From assembly GCA_015680685.1 (NCBI GenBank), contig MNCI01017913.1, positions 2,280,544-2,342,543 on the forward strand: a stretch of DNA of 62,000 bases, written 5' to 3'. A model generated the notes under the pieces. That model saw only the letters and a list, made by a program, of their open reading frames with translations, did not search any database and was not told the DNA's origin. Origin of the DNA: Gnetum montanum (taxonomy: Eukaryota > Streptophyta > Gnetopsida > Gnetales > Gnetaceae). The position numbers and the translations under genes were made by a program. Each line of letters starts with the position of its first letter. The first letter of the stretch is position 1. Below, piece after piece: positions 1-9,927 of this stretch.

Positions 1-325
1 CTGCACTTTATTACAGAAAAAGTAACTAGAGCTACTCTATCATAAGCTAGAGAGATATCTACAATTGATAAACCATTTTCTTTTGACTCTATATTAACCC
101 TCATGCCAACATTCCCAATTGCAATGTCATTATCCCTTGATTTTCAAAACATTCAATTCAGCAACATTTTCATTTCTATTCCAACTTCATGGTTAATTAA
201 CTATTGCAGAATTCTTTACAAGAAAGAACATAATCCTCCTTGAATAGTTTCAGTTCATTAGGATTCTGTACCTCACCATTTGCAAATAAGTCCACCTGTT
301 CCATGAAATGGTAAAAATATACCAA
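1..325. other. Unassigned sequence left of element C
   Basis: No recognisable gene. The direct repeat that forms the end of element C stops at about position 326, and this segment has no match to the sequence at the equivalent place in the other repeat copy (upstream of 17683). It could be the target site of C, the remainder of element D, or an insertion into the 3' LTR of C. A short minus-strand reading frame crosses the boundary and has no family resemblance I can name. Confidence 0.4.
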
Positions 326-1199
326 CACTTTCCACATCAAAAGATCTTGAGATCTCCTAGTTTCATTCTTAGGACACTTTTTAGCTTTGATATCTCTGCT
401 ACGTTGTGCTACACTGTGTAGCGTAGCACAGTATAGCACCTGATTTTGCATGAATTTTTATTAAACCTACAATGCTCTACCATGGGACCTTGACCATGTT
501 CTAGGGATGAAGTGGGACAAGCAACCCTAGAGGTTGAAGAATAGACAGATGCATTTTTCATGTCAAAAAAACTTGAAGGAGACTTTTGTTGCCATTGGCA
601 CCTTGCTACACTGTGCTGTGCTATGCAGCATAGCATGCAAAGTAAGGTGAATTTTGTGAAAATTGCTAGATTTTCTTCATGCCATGTTGATCATACTCCA
701 AGGATGAAGTAGGGTTGACATTCTTAAAGACCGAATCATTTTCAACAGCAGCTTCTACGTCTAATCCAACACTTGGGAAAAAATTTAGTGCCTCCTGGCT
801 TGCTATGCTATGCAACGTAGCATAGTGTAGTAGGTCCCATAGATAGAAAATTTTTTGAACTATTTAGTCCATCCTAAAAACTTTTGATAGCTCCTAGCTC
901 AACACTTGGATAGAGCGACAACTAGGACATGTGTCAAGTTGGACAAGCTAGAGAGTATAGCAAGCTTGATAGCCTAGGAGATAGAAAATTTTCCAAACTG
1001 TGTGGTCCACCCTCAGTGCCCCATTTGTGCAAACTAGCTTTGTAACTGGGTGCTACGCTAACTGTGTTGAAGAGCATAGCATACACACCCAAACACAACT
1101 TTTTAAGCATTATGACTTCCAGGGTGTTAAGTTATTTGCACAGCCCAACATGACAGCACACTTGGAGAATCATGAAAGCCCAAAATTGATGGTGTTTCA
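326..1199 (-). repeat. Partial 3' LTR of Tat-like element C
   Basis: This segment is a diverged direct copy of 17683-18551. Shared landmarks run in the same order, including the ends TTGATGGTGTTTCA at 1199 and at 18551. Read on the minus strand it begins TGAAACACC, a typical LTR start, and a purine-rich tract lies just upstream (1200-1213). It contains several imperfect palindromes of the type GTGCTACACTGTGTAGC...GTAGCAC near 405-425, 605-630 and 795-825. The similarity ends at 326 while the presumed 5' LTR continues to about 16380, so this copy is probably cut by an insertion or deletion. No target-site duplication is visible. Confidence 0.6.
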
Positions 1200-1213
1200 C
1201 TAGCCCCTCTTTG
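1200..1213 (-). other. Polypurine tract of element C
   Basis: The minus strand reads CAAAGAGGGGCTAG directly before the LTR start TGAAACACC. A purine run at this place is the expected primer for plus-strand DNA synthesis in an LTR retrotransposon and fixes the orientation of the element. Confidence 0.5.
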
Positions 1214-2640
1214 TCGATGTCTAGAGGATTTACCCAAGACACATTGACAAAGAATAAAAAACATCATGATGAACAAGATGCCAACATCATTCGTTAGTTC
1301 CCGCTTAGATAATGCTTTACCATTTTTTAGAGTGCTTAGAGAGTGGTGTAAGATAGAGGACAAGGGATGGGTTTGAGGAAATCAGGTTAGGAAAAAAGTG
1401 TAGAATGTGACGACATGAGAGCTATTGCCATAGTGTGATCCCTTGTTGGTGTGCTTATGAGGGAATTAGCATGCATAGGTGTCTTTTCTCTCTTTGGGTT
1501 TCAACCCCTCATTAGAGTGCTTAGAGCTAATCGATCTAAGGTTGAGATGGTTGCAAAGTGATAACTGTGTTTTTTTTTTGACTTGAACACTTACCCATTT
1601 TATTTTTGAACACCCATATTCATTCAAGGGAAACTGTGTCATCACTATAGGATAGGTATTTTCTCCCCAAGATCAGTTATGTCACATCCATGTGAGGCTT
1701 TAACCAACCTACATAGGCTTCCAGGAGGACGAGTTGCATTACACCCATCATTAGGTTGGAAATTAAGCATGGGAAAGGGTTACATATGGGTTGGAGAAGC
1801 TTGCAAAGAAGAATAAATTAGAGCTTATAAGGATAGCGAATGGATGTTAGGTTAGCTAAAGGGATAGTAGGATTTGCACTCTCAAGTAGCTAGGCTAACC
1901 AAAGCAAGTACCTTGGAACAATGTAATGTCTTAATCCCATGGTGAAACACATTTTTGAACGATGCCACCTTGGCTTTTATCCTACAAACACAATAGAGAG
2001 AAAACCAGAAGAAACAACCATTATGTGAGGTGAGGGAAAAGTCCTCTCTACTTGGAACATTGCCAAGGTGGAAAGTGCTATGTCTAACATGTGCAATGTC
2101 CAAAGTAGGAAGGCCAATGCAAGCTTCAGTGGTAGTAGGCCAGAAGGCTTCAACGGCCATGCAGGAGATGAGCACTGAAGAGGCTAGGAGCAATGGTGAT
2201 GCAAGTGCTTAGGAATCCTCACCAAAGAAAATAGCCATGAATTCTAAATGCTTTTTTAGACTCTAGTGATGGTGAGAGCTAAACTATGGCAACATTATGG
2301 CTAGGCCATAATAGTGTTGGGGCTCCAGCAGAAGGTGCTAATGACAAGATCTATGACTAGGATGATTGGAAACAATGGTAGTAGCTCCAGAAGTTCAACA
2401 AGATGTCAAACAACATCTCCAAAAGATCAACAAGATGTCAAGGATGAAGATGCTGCAAATTTCCTAGAGGGTTCTTTCTTGCTGGTTTGAACTTCATTCT
2501 GGAACTATAATGCCCCACCCCATTTTGCCCAGGGAGCATGGGTAGGCAACTGAAGCTCAAAAGTATGCTTGCTCGCTTGTTCACAAGATCACGTGTTAGA
2601 TTAGAGATATTGCCTTGTGAACTCAATTTTACATGTTAGT
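1214..2640 (-). other. 3' untranslated region of element C
   Basis: This segment lies between the integrase/3' repeat array and the polypurine tract of element C. I see only short, unrelated reading frames on both strands and no domain. The longest are 103 codons on the minus strand near 1882-2193 and 60 codons on the plus strand near 2030-2212, neither with recognisable composition. It is treated as retrotransposon 3' non-coding sequence. Confidence 0.4.
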
Positions 2641-2960
2641 AGATTGTCAAATGTGCTAATTTAAGGTCCCAACAGACTGTGATGTGGTAGTTTAAGGTCC
2701 TAGTAGACCGATGTGCTAGTTTAAGGTCCTAGCATCTTGATGTACTAGTTTAAGATCCCAATAGACCATTGTGCTAGTTTAACATTGTAGCGGATAGGGG
2801 ATGGCCAGTTTAAGGTCATAGTGGACCGTGGGGTGGGTGCCAATTTTGTGTCATGGCCCAAAGATGTGTTGTGCTAGTTTAACGTCATGGTAGATGATCT
2901 GTGCCATTTTATGGTCATAGCAGAATATCTATCATAGTTTATAGTCATAGCGAACTATGT
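2640..2960. repeat. Degenerate tandem array, AGTTTAAGGTC unit, copy 1
   Basis: About ten imperfect repeats of roughly 28-32 bp have the core GTGCTAGTTTAAGGTCCTAG followed by a CAGACCG-like end. Clear units start near 2655, 2686, 2716, 2746, 2776, 2806, 2873, 2905 and 2935. The same unit recurs at 6425-6565 and 11690-11960. Minisatellites downstream of pol are a known habit of Ogre/Tat elements; here the same unit also borders the antisense gene block. Confidence 0.7.
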
Positions 2961-2999
2961 GCTTACCTTGCTTTATGTTCAGTGCAATATTGCATGTCA

Positions 3000-3910
3000 T
3001 GTGTAGTAGGGCTTCAGGTACAAATGATTGACAAGATTTGGAAACTCGTTGCCATCTAAGTCAGCCAGTTTGAATGCCCCATTCTCATATGATTTTGTGA
3101 CCAAAAAGGGCCCTTCCCAATAAGATTAATGAATCTTGACTCATTGTTTTAAGTCTCATCCATAAATTTTAAGAGGATCATTCGTTGTGATAGGACCTGC
3201 AATTCAAGAGGTAACACCACTTCAGGTCCATACACAAGATGATATGGAGTCTAACCTATAGTTGTCTTGCATGTCATGCAATAAGCCCAAAGTATGTAGA
3301 GGAGCTACTCATGCCATTATCACTTGCTATCACTGAGCATCTTTTTCAAAAGGTTAATAATGGCTTTATTAGTGGCTTCTGCTTAGACATTCACTTAGGG
3401 ATAATATGGCGAGCAGAAAAAATGTTTGATACCAAGGTTTTCACAAAAGGCTCTAGTTTCTACGCTACTAAATTAGGGCCCATTATTTGTAACAATAGTT
3501 ATGGGAAGGCCAAATCGTGTCACTATATTGTCCAAAATGAACCTACAAATTTGTTAGGGTGTAGTCTTTCTAAGAGGAATAGCTTCTACCCACTTTGTAA
3601 AGTATTCAGTTGTAGTAATAATGAAACTATGCCTTGTAGAAGACTTAGGTGTAATGGGCCCTATGATGTCTAGTCCCAAATGTTGAAAGGGCCATGTGAT
3701 TTGCATGGTATGTAGTTTGGTAGGCGACACATGTATGAGGTTCTCATGATGTTGACATACATCGCATGTCCTTACCTTAGTGACGTAATCACATTCCATG
3801 TAAGGCTAGTAGTAGCCTAGATGCCTAATTTTTGCTGCCATAGCTCTAGGAGCTATGTGTCCTCCACATAGTCCTTCATGGATTTCATCAAAAAAAATTT
3901 GTGCGTCATC
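3000..3910 (-). pseudogene. Integrase of Tat-like element C, decayed
   Basis: The minus strand encodes a retroviral-type integrase. The N-terminal zinc-binding HHCC module is intact (HEGLCGGH ... CDVCQ, about 3900-3740). The catalytic core starts LDIIGP with the first Asp near 3685. The C-terminal part ends in a KGPFLV...LVNHLYLKPYY segment near 3010, the usual end of Tat/Athila integrases without a chromodomain. It is broken by TAG stops, for example where Trp of GYYWP and Gln of GPQF are expected. The second catalytic Asp is replaced by Asn (VTNNGP, about 3485), so the enzyme would be dead even without stops. It lies downstream of RNase H, the normal gypsy order. Confidence 0.85.
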
Positions 3911-4149
3911 CCCACTAACGCAAGCTAGCAATATCCCGTCATAAGAGCATTTGCATAAGGTGCCATCTCCTACAAGGACATATTTCCATGCTCATTTTCA
4001 TACCACATCCCTTTGAGAAGGTGTCAAGTTGCATGGGGATTCACCATGTTGGAGGTATGTTTTAATGTCATCATACCATTCTTAAGTGTGAGTCACACTT
4101 ATAGACACAATGTGTGCCATGTGAACGATAAGGTCATTGCATTTCACTA

Positions 4150-4600
4150 TCGAAGTAGGCAAGGTAGCAAACAAATGTGGTGGCACACTTAGTGCTAACA
4201 TGGATAGCACATATGCTATAGTATTTTCATTTCAAGGTATGTATTGAACATCTAGGATTACGAACTCCTTCAATAAGTGTTTGGCCAAATCATAGTAGGA
4301 TTGTAAATGTTGTGCCTTGTAGGCGTAGACCTCTGTAACCTGGTTAATGACTAGTTGCAAATCACCTTGAATTGCTAAGTTTTGAATTTTTGACTCCCAA
4401 GCTAATAGAATGCCCCTAAGGAGACCCTCATATTCTGCTATATTGTTTGTGTAAAGAAACATGAAGTGATATGCAAAAGGTCAAATTTCTCCAGAGGGAA
4501 ACATGAGAATAGAAACAGCACTACCACCTTGTGTAGTTGAGGCATAATCAAAATGTAGAATAGCTTCAAAATCTACGGGTACTGGGCTTATGCTACTGAT
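4150..4600 (-). pseudogene. Second (archaeal-type) RNase H of element C
   Basis: After the RT and its connected RNase H, the minus strand encodes a second RNase H-like domain. FDYAS carries the first Asp (about 4560), NNIAEYEGLLRG the Glu (about 4440-4405) and GDLQLVINQ the next Asp (about 4360). All three acidic residues are present. Dual RNase H is a hallmark of the Tat lineage of plant Ty3/gypsy elements and is the best lineage evidence for element C. One uninterrupted stretch of 76 codons remains at 4232-4462; stops occur on both sides. Confidence 0.75.
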
Positions 4601-4649
4601 GTGTTCATCTAGAAATTCAGGTTCTATTATTACCTAGTCATTGGTGGGT

Positions 4650-6320
4650 GAATCCATAAGTTGTGTGGCTATCGCTTGACCTTTTGTAGAAGACTACGCT
4701 ATGTAGTGTAGGTCAAATTCTACCATTATGGCTTTCCATCAAACTATCCTGCTACTTTTGTATATATTGGTCATAATAGCCTGAAGCATGTTATTTTTGC
4801 AGATAATGTTTACTTGGTTACAAAAAAAATAATTCCTCCATTTTTTCAGCACGAATACTAAAGCAAGACAATTTTTTCTACTTCATTGTATTTTGCTTCA
4901 TAAGCTATCAATGCATGACTCAAGTAGTAGATAGGGATTTCAAAACCATCATCCCTCTTTTGGCAAAGCAAAGAAGTAATAGATGTGTTTGAAGTGGCAA
5001 GATAAATGTAAAAAGGATTATCTCTCTGTGGAGGGTAAATAGCGGGGAGATGAATAAGGTCTTTCTTTAAGTTATCAAAAGCTTCCTAGCATTGGTTTGT
5101 CTATTCAAAGTTAACTCCTTTTTTAAGTAGGTGTTGCATTGGATGCAATTTATTTGTTAACCCTGTGATAAACCTTCATATAAATTGTATCCTACCTTTT
5201 AACCTACACAACTCCTTAAGGTTTGTAGGTGGTGCTAAGTTAACAATAGCTTTGACTTTATCAGGATCTACACGTATCCTCGTTTTTGATACTACAGACC
5301 CTAACATGCATCCCATTTTGACCCTAAAGACACATTTTTAGGATTAAGGTGAAGGTCATGTCTGCAACAATGTTGAAGGACCAACTTTAGGTCTTTTGCA
5401 TGATCGAGAGCTTTCTTAGATTTAACGGCTATATCATCCACGTAATCATTTAGCTTTTCCAAAATATAGTCACTAAAAATGTAAGTCATTACCCGCTAAT
5501 ACATTGCTCTAGCATTTTTTAGCCCGAAGGGCATCATCATGTAACAAAAGGTTTCCAAGGGATCATAAAGGTAGTGGCTAGTTGATGCTCTGGATTTATG
5601 TGGATTTGATTGTAGCCTTAGAATCCATCCATGAAGGATAGTAAGCCATGGCTTGCCGTAGTATCGACAAGTTGGTCAATACTAGGCAATGAGAAATCAT
5701 CCTTAATCGTTGCCTTATTCAAATCCTGAAAGTCTATACAAATTCATATACCCCCATTTTTCTTTGAAATGATGATGATGTTTGATACCCAATTCGAATA
5801 ATCAACCACTCGAATGAACCCAGCTTGATAAAGTTTGGTGATTTTGTCACGTACAGCCAAGGTAATCTTTGGTTTAACTTTGCAAGCTTTTTGTTTGACT
5901 ACCTTGACATGTGAATCTAGGATGATATTGTGTTGTATGATGCGTGGGTCTAAGCCTAGAATATCTTCATAAAACCATGCGAACACTTTGGCATTATCAT
6001 TAAGGACTTTAGAGATGTCTTGTTGAACCTATGGCACTAGTAGAGAGTTGACCTTTAACGTTCTTACCTCACCTCTAGGTGTAGTCATGGGGATTTCGAT
6101 AAGGGGGTCCTCAGTTACATCACCAACCTCTAAATCTAAGGCTTGGACCAAATGTTCAGGCCACTTCAGGGATGTTTCTAAGGATGCTATGTTGGTGTCA
6201 TAAGGGGATGGTTGAAAGTCTACCAGCTCTATGCTCAAGCGTCCCATAAATTTTCCATAAGGTCTTGTCAGGATTAAGGGCAAATGGAGATCAGCATGCA
6301 TAGCCATTTTCAAAGTAGCC
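4650..6320 (-). pseudogene. Reverse transcriptase and first RNase H of element C
   Basis: On the minus strand a linker (6320-6030) leads into the RT. FAWFYEDILGLDP is near 5985, YSNWVSNIIIISKKNGG near 5790, SFMDGF near 5620, and the catalytic box YVDD is at 5444-5433, followed by LNPKN. A RNaseH_2-like region with FYIYLATS and PIYYLSHAL follows near 5010-4900. The domain order and motifs are those of Tat/Athila RT. Stop codons and frame changes break it, many of them TAG at expected Gln. Just before the first coding residue the minus strand reads TTTTTGTAG, a possible splice acceptor. Confidence 0.85.
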
Positions 6321-6335
6321 CTACAAAAATTAAGC
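6321..6335 (-). other. Possible intron acceptor in front of RT
   Basis: The minus strand reads TTAATTTTTGTAG ending at 6321, immediately before the RT-linker reading frame. Ogre-type Tat elements are known to carry an intron between protease and RT. A candidate donor GAG/GTTAGA lies near 12097, which would make the intron about 5.8 kb and enclose the whole antisense gene block. This is an inference from two weak splice motifs. Confidence 0.25.
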
Positions 6336-6424
6336 AAAACAAAGAGATGTCAAGTCATACATGCTTACTACAGCCACATGACATGAAATATATGCAAGGT
6401 AATTATGCAATGTTACACGATTCC

Positions 6425-6565
6425 CAATTTAAAGTCTTAGTGGACCGTAACCATGTAAAATTATATGTCAAAGTCACCAATTTAAGGTCTTAGCAAATCA
6501 TCACTTTGAAAATTTATAGAAAGAACTCCAAAATTGCCAGTTTAAGGTAATAGCAAACCATCACT
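6425..6565. repeat. AGTTTAAGGTC array, copy 2
   Basis: Three degenerate units are visible, with cores at about 6430, 6477 and 6540 (AATTTAAAGTCTTAGTGGACC, then versions ending CAAATCATCAC and CAAACCATCAC). They belong to the same repeat family as 2640-2960 and 11690-11960. The array lies between the RT of element C and the promoter of the antisense phosphatase relic, so it marks one edge of that block. Confidence 0.6.
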
Positions 6566-6721
6566 TAGCTTAAAAGTTACTACGCTACAGGGAATATGGG
6601 ATGTCCTGCATTATCCGTGGGACATGAGATGTGCCACATTACACATGGGACATGGGGTGTCCTGCATTATGCACGGGATGCAAGACATCTTGAAAAAGTA
6701 ACATCCTATAACCCTAAAGGT

Positions 6722-6729
6722 TATAAATA
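6722..6729 (+). promoter_or_regulatory. TATA box of the plus-strand phosphatase relic
   Basis: TATAAATA sits in the context GGTTATAAATAGGGG, a textbook plant TATA box, 104 bases upstream of the ATG that opens exon 1 at 6826. Tandem ATGGGATGTCCTGCATTA-like repeats precede it at 6600-6690. The motif, spacing and following spliced reading frame support one another; transcription itself is not shown. Confidence 0.5.
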
Positions 6730-6825
6730 GGGGTTTACCCATGGTACACTCATCATTTTCACCATCAGAGCCAACAACCCATAGCGTAGCGTGGTTTAGA
6801 GAGATAGTGTAGCAGTTGTAGCGTA

Positions 6826-6977
6826 ATGACTGGCACACCCAAGTTTGATGTCAAGACAATGGCACATAGGAGTGAGCATAGACATCAGGGTCTCACCAAT
6901 GTGGACGAAGGGGAGTGTAGCCTACGATGTCTCCATAGGACATGCATTGATGAACGATGGGAGACACTATCTACCCG
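6826..6977 (+). pseudogene. Exon 1 of the phosphatase relic
   Basis: It opens with ATG (start MTGTPKFDVKTM) and runs 50 codons plus two bases without a stop to a donor CCCG/GTAAGC at 6978. The two leftover bases plus the first base of exon 2 (7896) make an Arg codon, after which the frame is exactly the phosphatase frame. No domain is recognised in these 50 residues, which are rich in His, Arg and Glu. Confidence 0.5.
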
Positions 6978-7399
6978 GTAAGCCACTACGCTTCCTTTGT
7001 TTATGTTTATTTGGTTTATTAGGTGGGGTTGCTACCATGGTCATTGCACCGTGATGACTACGGCCATTACCATTACTACGTTGTGACTATTGTTATGGCC
7101 TTGGCCGCCACCTTGATTGCTATGCTACGATTGTTGCGCATCGCTACTATGGTTGTTGTGTGCCGTTACGCTACAGTTGTTGCAATGTACCATTTTGAGG
7201 ATTTAGAGGGTTCTAGGTTTAAAGGTTTCTAGGTAGTGTAGCACACATATTGGGTAGTGTAGCATGGGTGGAGAGGGTTTTGGTTTATTTTTTGTAAGAT
7301 TCTATGCAATGGAATAGGGCTGGAGTTGCGCAAACATTGTGTAGCTATGTTGCCTTTGGTAGTGTGACTAAAAGGCTAGGTTGTGCTTTCGGTGTTTGT

Positions 7400-7765
7400 C
7401 ACACTACACTATCACGCTACTACACTATGTGTGATGTAGCCACTACACTATGCATGGTGTAACTATTGTAGTGTGTGTAACGCAGCCACTATGTTGTGAG
7501 GGATACATCCCTTATGTTGTGTCACAGGCTATTTTGCTACACTATGCGTGGCATTGTTGCTACTCTACGCAGGGCATACTTGTTACGCTAAGTATGATGT
7601 AGCCACTATGCCACATAGGGTATACCCACTATGCTACTACGCTATGTGTGGTGTAGTCGCTACACTACGTGGGACGTACTTACTACACTACGCATGATGT
7701 AGCTGCTATGTCACGCAGGGTATACCTGCTATGCTACTACGCTGTGCGAGACATTGTTATTGTTA
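7400..7765 (+). repeat. 100-bp tandem repeat with TACGCTA motifs in intron 1
   Basis: Within the 918-bp first intron, blocks such as GATGTAGCCACTATGCCACA recur about 100 bp apart (near 7596 and 7696, with a more distant copy near 7435). They are packed with CTACGCTATG/CTACACTACG-type heptamers. The same heptamers make palindromes in the LTRs of element C, so intron and LTR share a low-complexity sequence family. Confidence 0.6.
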
Positions 7766-7895
7766 TGCTGCCTAACAGTATCTTATACTTAGAAAAATTT
7801 GTATAGAAGGAGGTTGCTACACTACAGTAATTGATATTTGAAAAAAATTTCTTTCTTCTAATTGTAAACTAATGTTCTTTTGTTATACCATGCAG

Positions 7896-8345
7896 GGTTA
7901 TGTTGAAACCCATCTTGATCATGATCAAGTTGGTGGGGGTTTTGTGTTGTCTAAGTGCCCCTCTGGCTAACATTCCCCCACCTCATACACGAGTAAGGGA
8001 CCAGGTAGTCTAGTTTTGAGAAGGTGCATAGGAGTTTTTAGAATTTCTCCTTCATCACTTTAGTGTGATGGTATGGTCACACTTATCAACCGAGATAACT
8101 AGTGTTCTAGTTGAAACATTATTGCCTGGGGCCAACCGAGGCATCTTTAAGTTTATAGTTGATGGATCTGTTGAATGTGAAGGCATAGGGAGCTCAACTT
8201 GACATCCAAGAGGCTTGAGATGCTTATCTTGGGTTTGGACCATGCCTAAATTTAAATGCTATCATAAATACAACACATTCTTTGTTGCCCAGCACATGGG
8301 GACCTTCTTCTAGAACCCACCTGGGATCATCTACTGTGCTAGCGG
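7896..8345 (+). pseudogene. Exon 2: HAD motif I to NPPG segment
   Basis: The acceptor is ATGCAG/GG at 7895 and the donor CGG/GTGAGT at 8346. The translation starts near MLKPILIMIKLVGVLCC, aligning with the hydrophobic strand and motif I of plant FCP1-like proteins (catalytic Asp replaced by Lys, Asn by Val). EFLEFLLHHFSVMVWSHLS follows, the motif II strand with Ser in WSH. Then come a degenerate lid region and YNTFFVAQHMGTFF-NPPG, where relatives have the DDSP motif; that acidic pair is lost. Stops at 8011 (TAG), 8017 (TGA) and 8029 (TAG) fall in the linker before motif II, at codons one transition away from Gln or Arg. Confidence 0.6.
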
Positions 8346-8428
8346 GTGAGTCCTATGAAAATACTTAGACATGTTACATTGTTTTTCTTACATATTTAGA
8401 ATACTTATTGTATTCTATATGTTCCTAG

Positions 8429-8703
8429 GTTTGTAATTGACAAGGATGGTCTTCACGATCAAGAGGGGGCATTGGCATTGGCTCAAATAGACTTACAAGA
8501 GTTCTCTTCTGCTGAGAACGTACACGCCGATGTCATCGAATAGCTTGGGGCTGATTTTAGAACTTATCCAACCAAGTATGCTAAGCTCTACCTAAAGTGT
8601 GAAGAAGTTGGATGGCTAGATGGAAAATGGACATCCCACTGAGTACCTACCTTGGAAGAAGTTCTAGTGAAAATCCCACTATTCCCCATGCCATTAACAC
8701 CTG
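8429..8703 (+). pseudogene. Exon 3: end of the phosphatase domain
   Basis: The acceptor is TTCCTAG at 8428 and the donor CCTG/GTGGGT at 8704. The frame continues from exon 2 across the junction codon (GG/G). LHDQEGALALAQIDLQEFS and SAENVHADVIE match the C-terminal helix of FCP1-like phosphatases. A TAG after VIE falls where Gln or a similar residue is expected; a TGA follows WTSH near 8640. The remainder (PTLEEVLVKIPLFPMPLTP) leads into exon 4 in frame. Confidence 0.55.
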
Positions 8704-8791
8704 GTGGGTTAGATTATGCACTTGTTTTCATGTGTTCAAATGATTGATTTTGTATTTACCTTTTGTTAAATATTGTGCTTGATTATTGCAG

Positions 8792-9848
8792 TACCGACCA
8801 AGTCCAAAGAGGTTACAATAATCACCTCAAGTCATGACGAAACTAACCTCTTCTTCAAATACAGTGAAGTTGATGAAGCACAACATTGGCTATGCAGTGT
8901 GGCTTCAGCTACGATCAGTCAAAAGGTTCAAGATGTTGGGCTTATGGACCTCTTTTTTGCAATAAATGCAGGTGTTCTAGCTATATAAATTCTCTCCCTC
9001 ATTGATTCTTTTAACAAAAGGGTTGACCACTTTCGCACATGAGTGCATAATGTGTGGGTGGTGTTTGAGATCACTGACAGCCTCTTTACGGATCTCTTCG
9101 ATGTTCCTTCTAATGGCCTACCCATAGGGGATAAGATTGGAAAAGATGTGAACCATCAAGGAGACATAGAAGAATGGTTGGAAACTAGCAAATATCGCAA
9201 AAGGATTTACATGCAAAAGGTTAAATTAGAGGTAGCTCACAAAATTTACCCTATCTTTCGGGCTCATGCTTTTCCCAAGTTACTTTCCCAAGGGAAAATT
9301 CTTGGAGTAGAATAGGCCTAGCTTATGAGGGATATCATGGAAGAGGGGACTCATTATAACTAGGCCAAGTATCTTTCCAAAGGCTTGCAGGCTGAAATGG
9401 TTAAGCTCCATGACAAGCTTGATTCCTGTTTCAATGTGCACTTTGCATTTCTTGTAGCTTGTTTGCAAAGGTTTGCTGAATTCCTGGTGGTTTAGGAGAA
9501 TGAGATCTAGGTATTATAAGATCACACTTAGATATCCAAACCATGGATCTACCAAGTATTCCATACTACTTGATCCCAAGACCCCCCAGAAGCTATTGGG
9601 GAGTCCTTCTCAATAACAACGAGGGATCGGGTGGGAGGGACCATCCTTGTGTGCTCAAGAGAGCATTAGAGGGGCATCCCCCACTAACATAGGCAATGCA
9701 GTAAGGGGGGTGCACCTCATTGCCAAAATAGTGAAGTCAAGATTGCAACATAAGAAGTCTCATCTTGTAGAGAAGCCTCCGCATACAAGTGAAGAAAGAG
9801 GCAAATGGTTGTGAATCAGAGTTCGTAACTTGCAACCTGCGCTTGTTG
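8792..9848 (+). pseudogene. Exon 4: downstream domain of unknown function
   Basis: The acceptor is TTATTGCAG at 8791 and the donor is GTGAGT at 9849. The frame stays the same as exon 3 and can be followed for about 350 codons, interrupted by stops mostly one step from CAG, CAA or CGA. Two longer open stretches are 8773-8988 (partly intron) and 9043-9315. Visible features are a hydrophobic LMDLFFAINAGVLAI segment, a basic stretch near 9180-9220 (RKRIYMQKVKLE), and a Cys-poor, mixed C-terminal part. I do not recognise a family; it is not part of the usual phosphatase. Confidence 0.4.
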
Positions 9849-9927
9849 GTGAGTATTGTTTAATTGTCTTACTTGCTGAAAATAATTAAATTTTTTTATT
9901 TTTTGGTGTATGAACATGTTGAACTAG

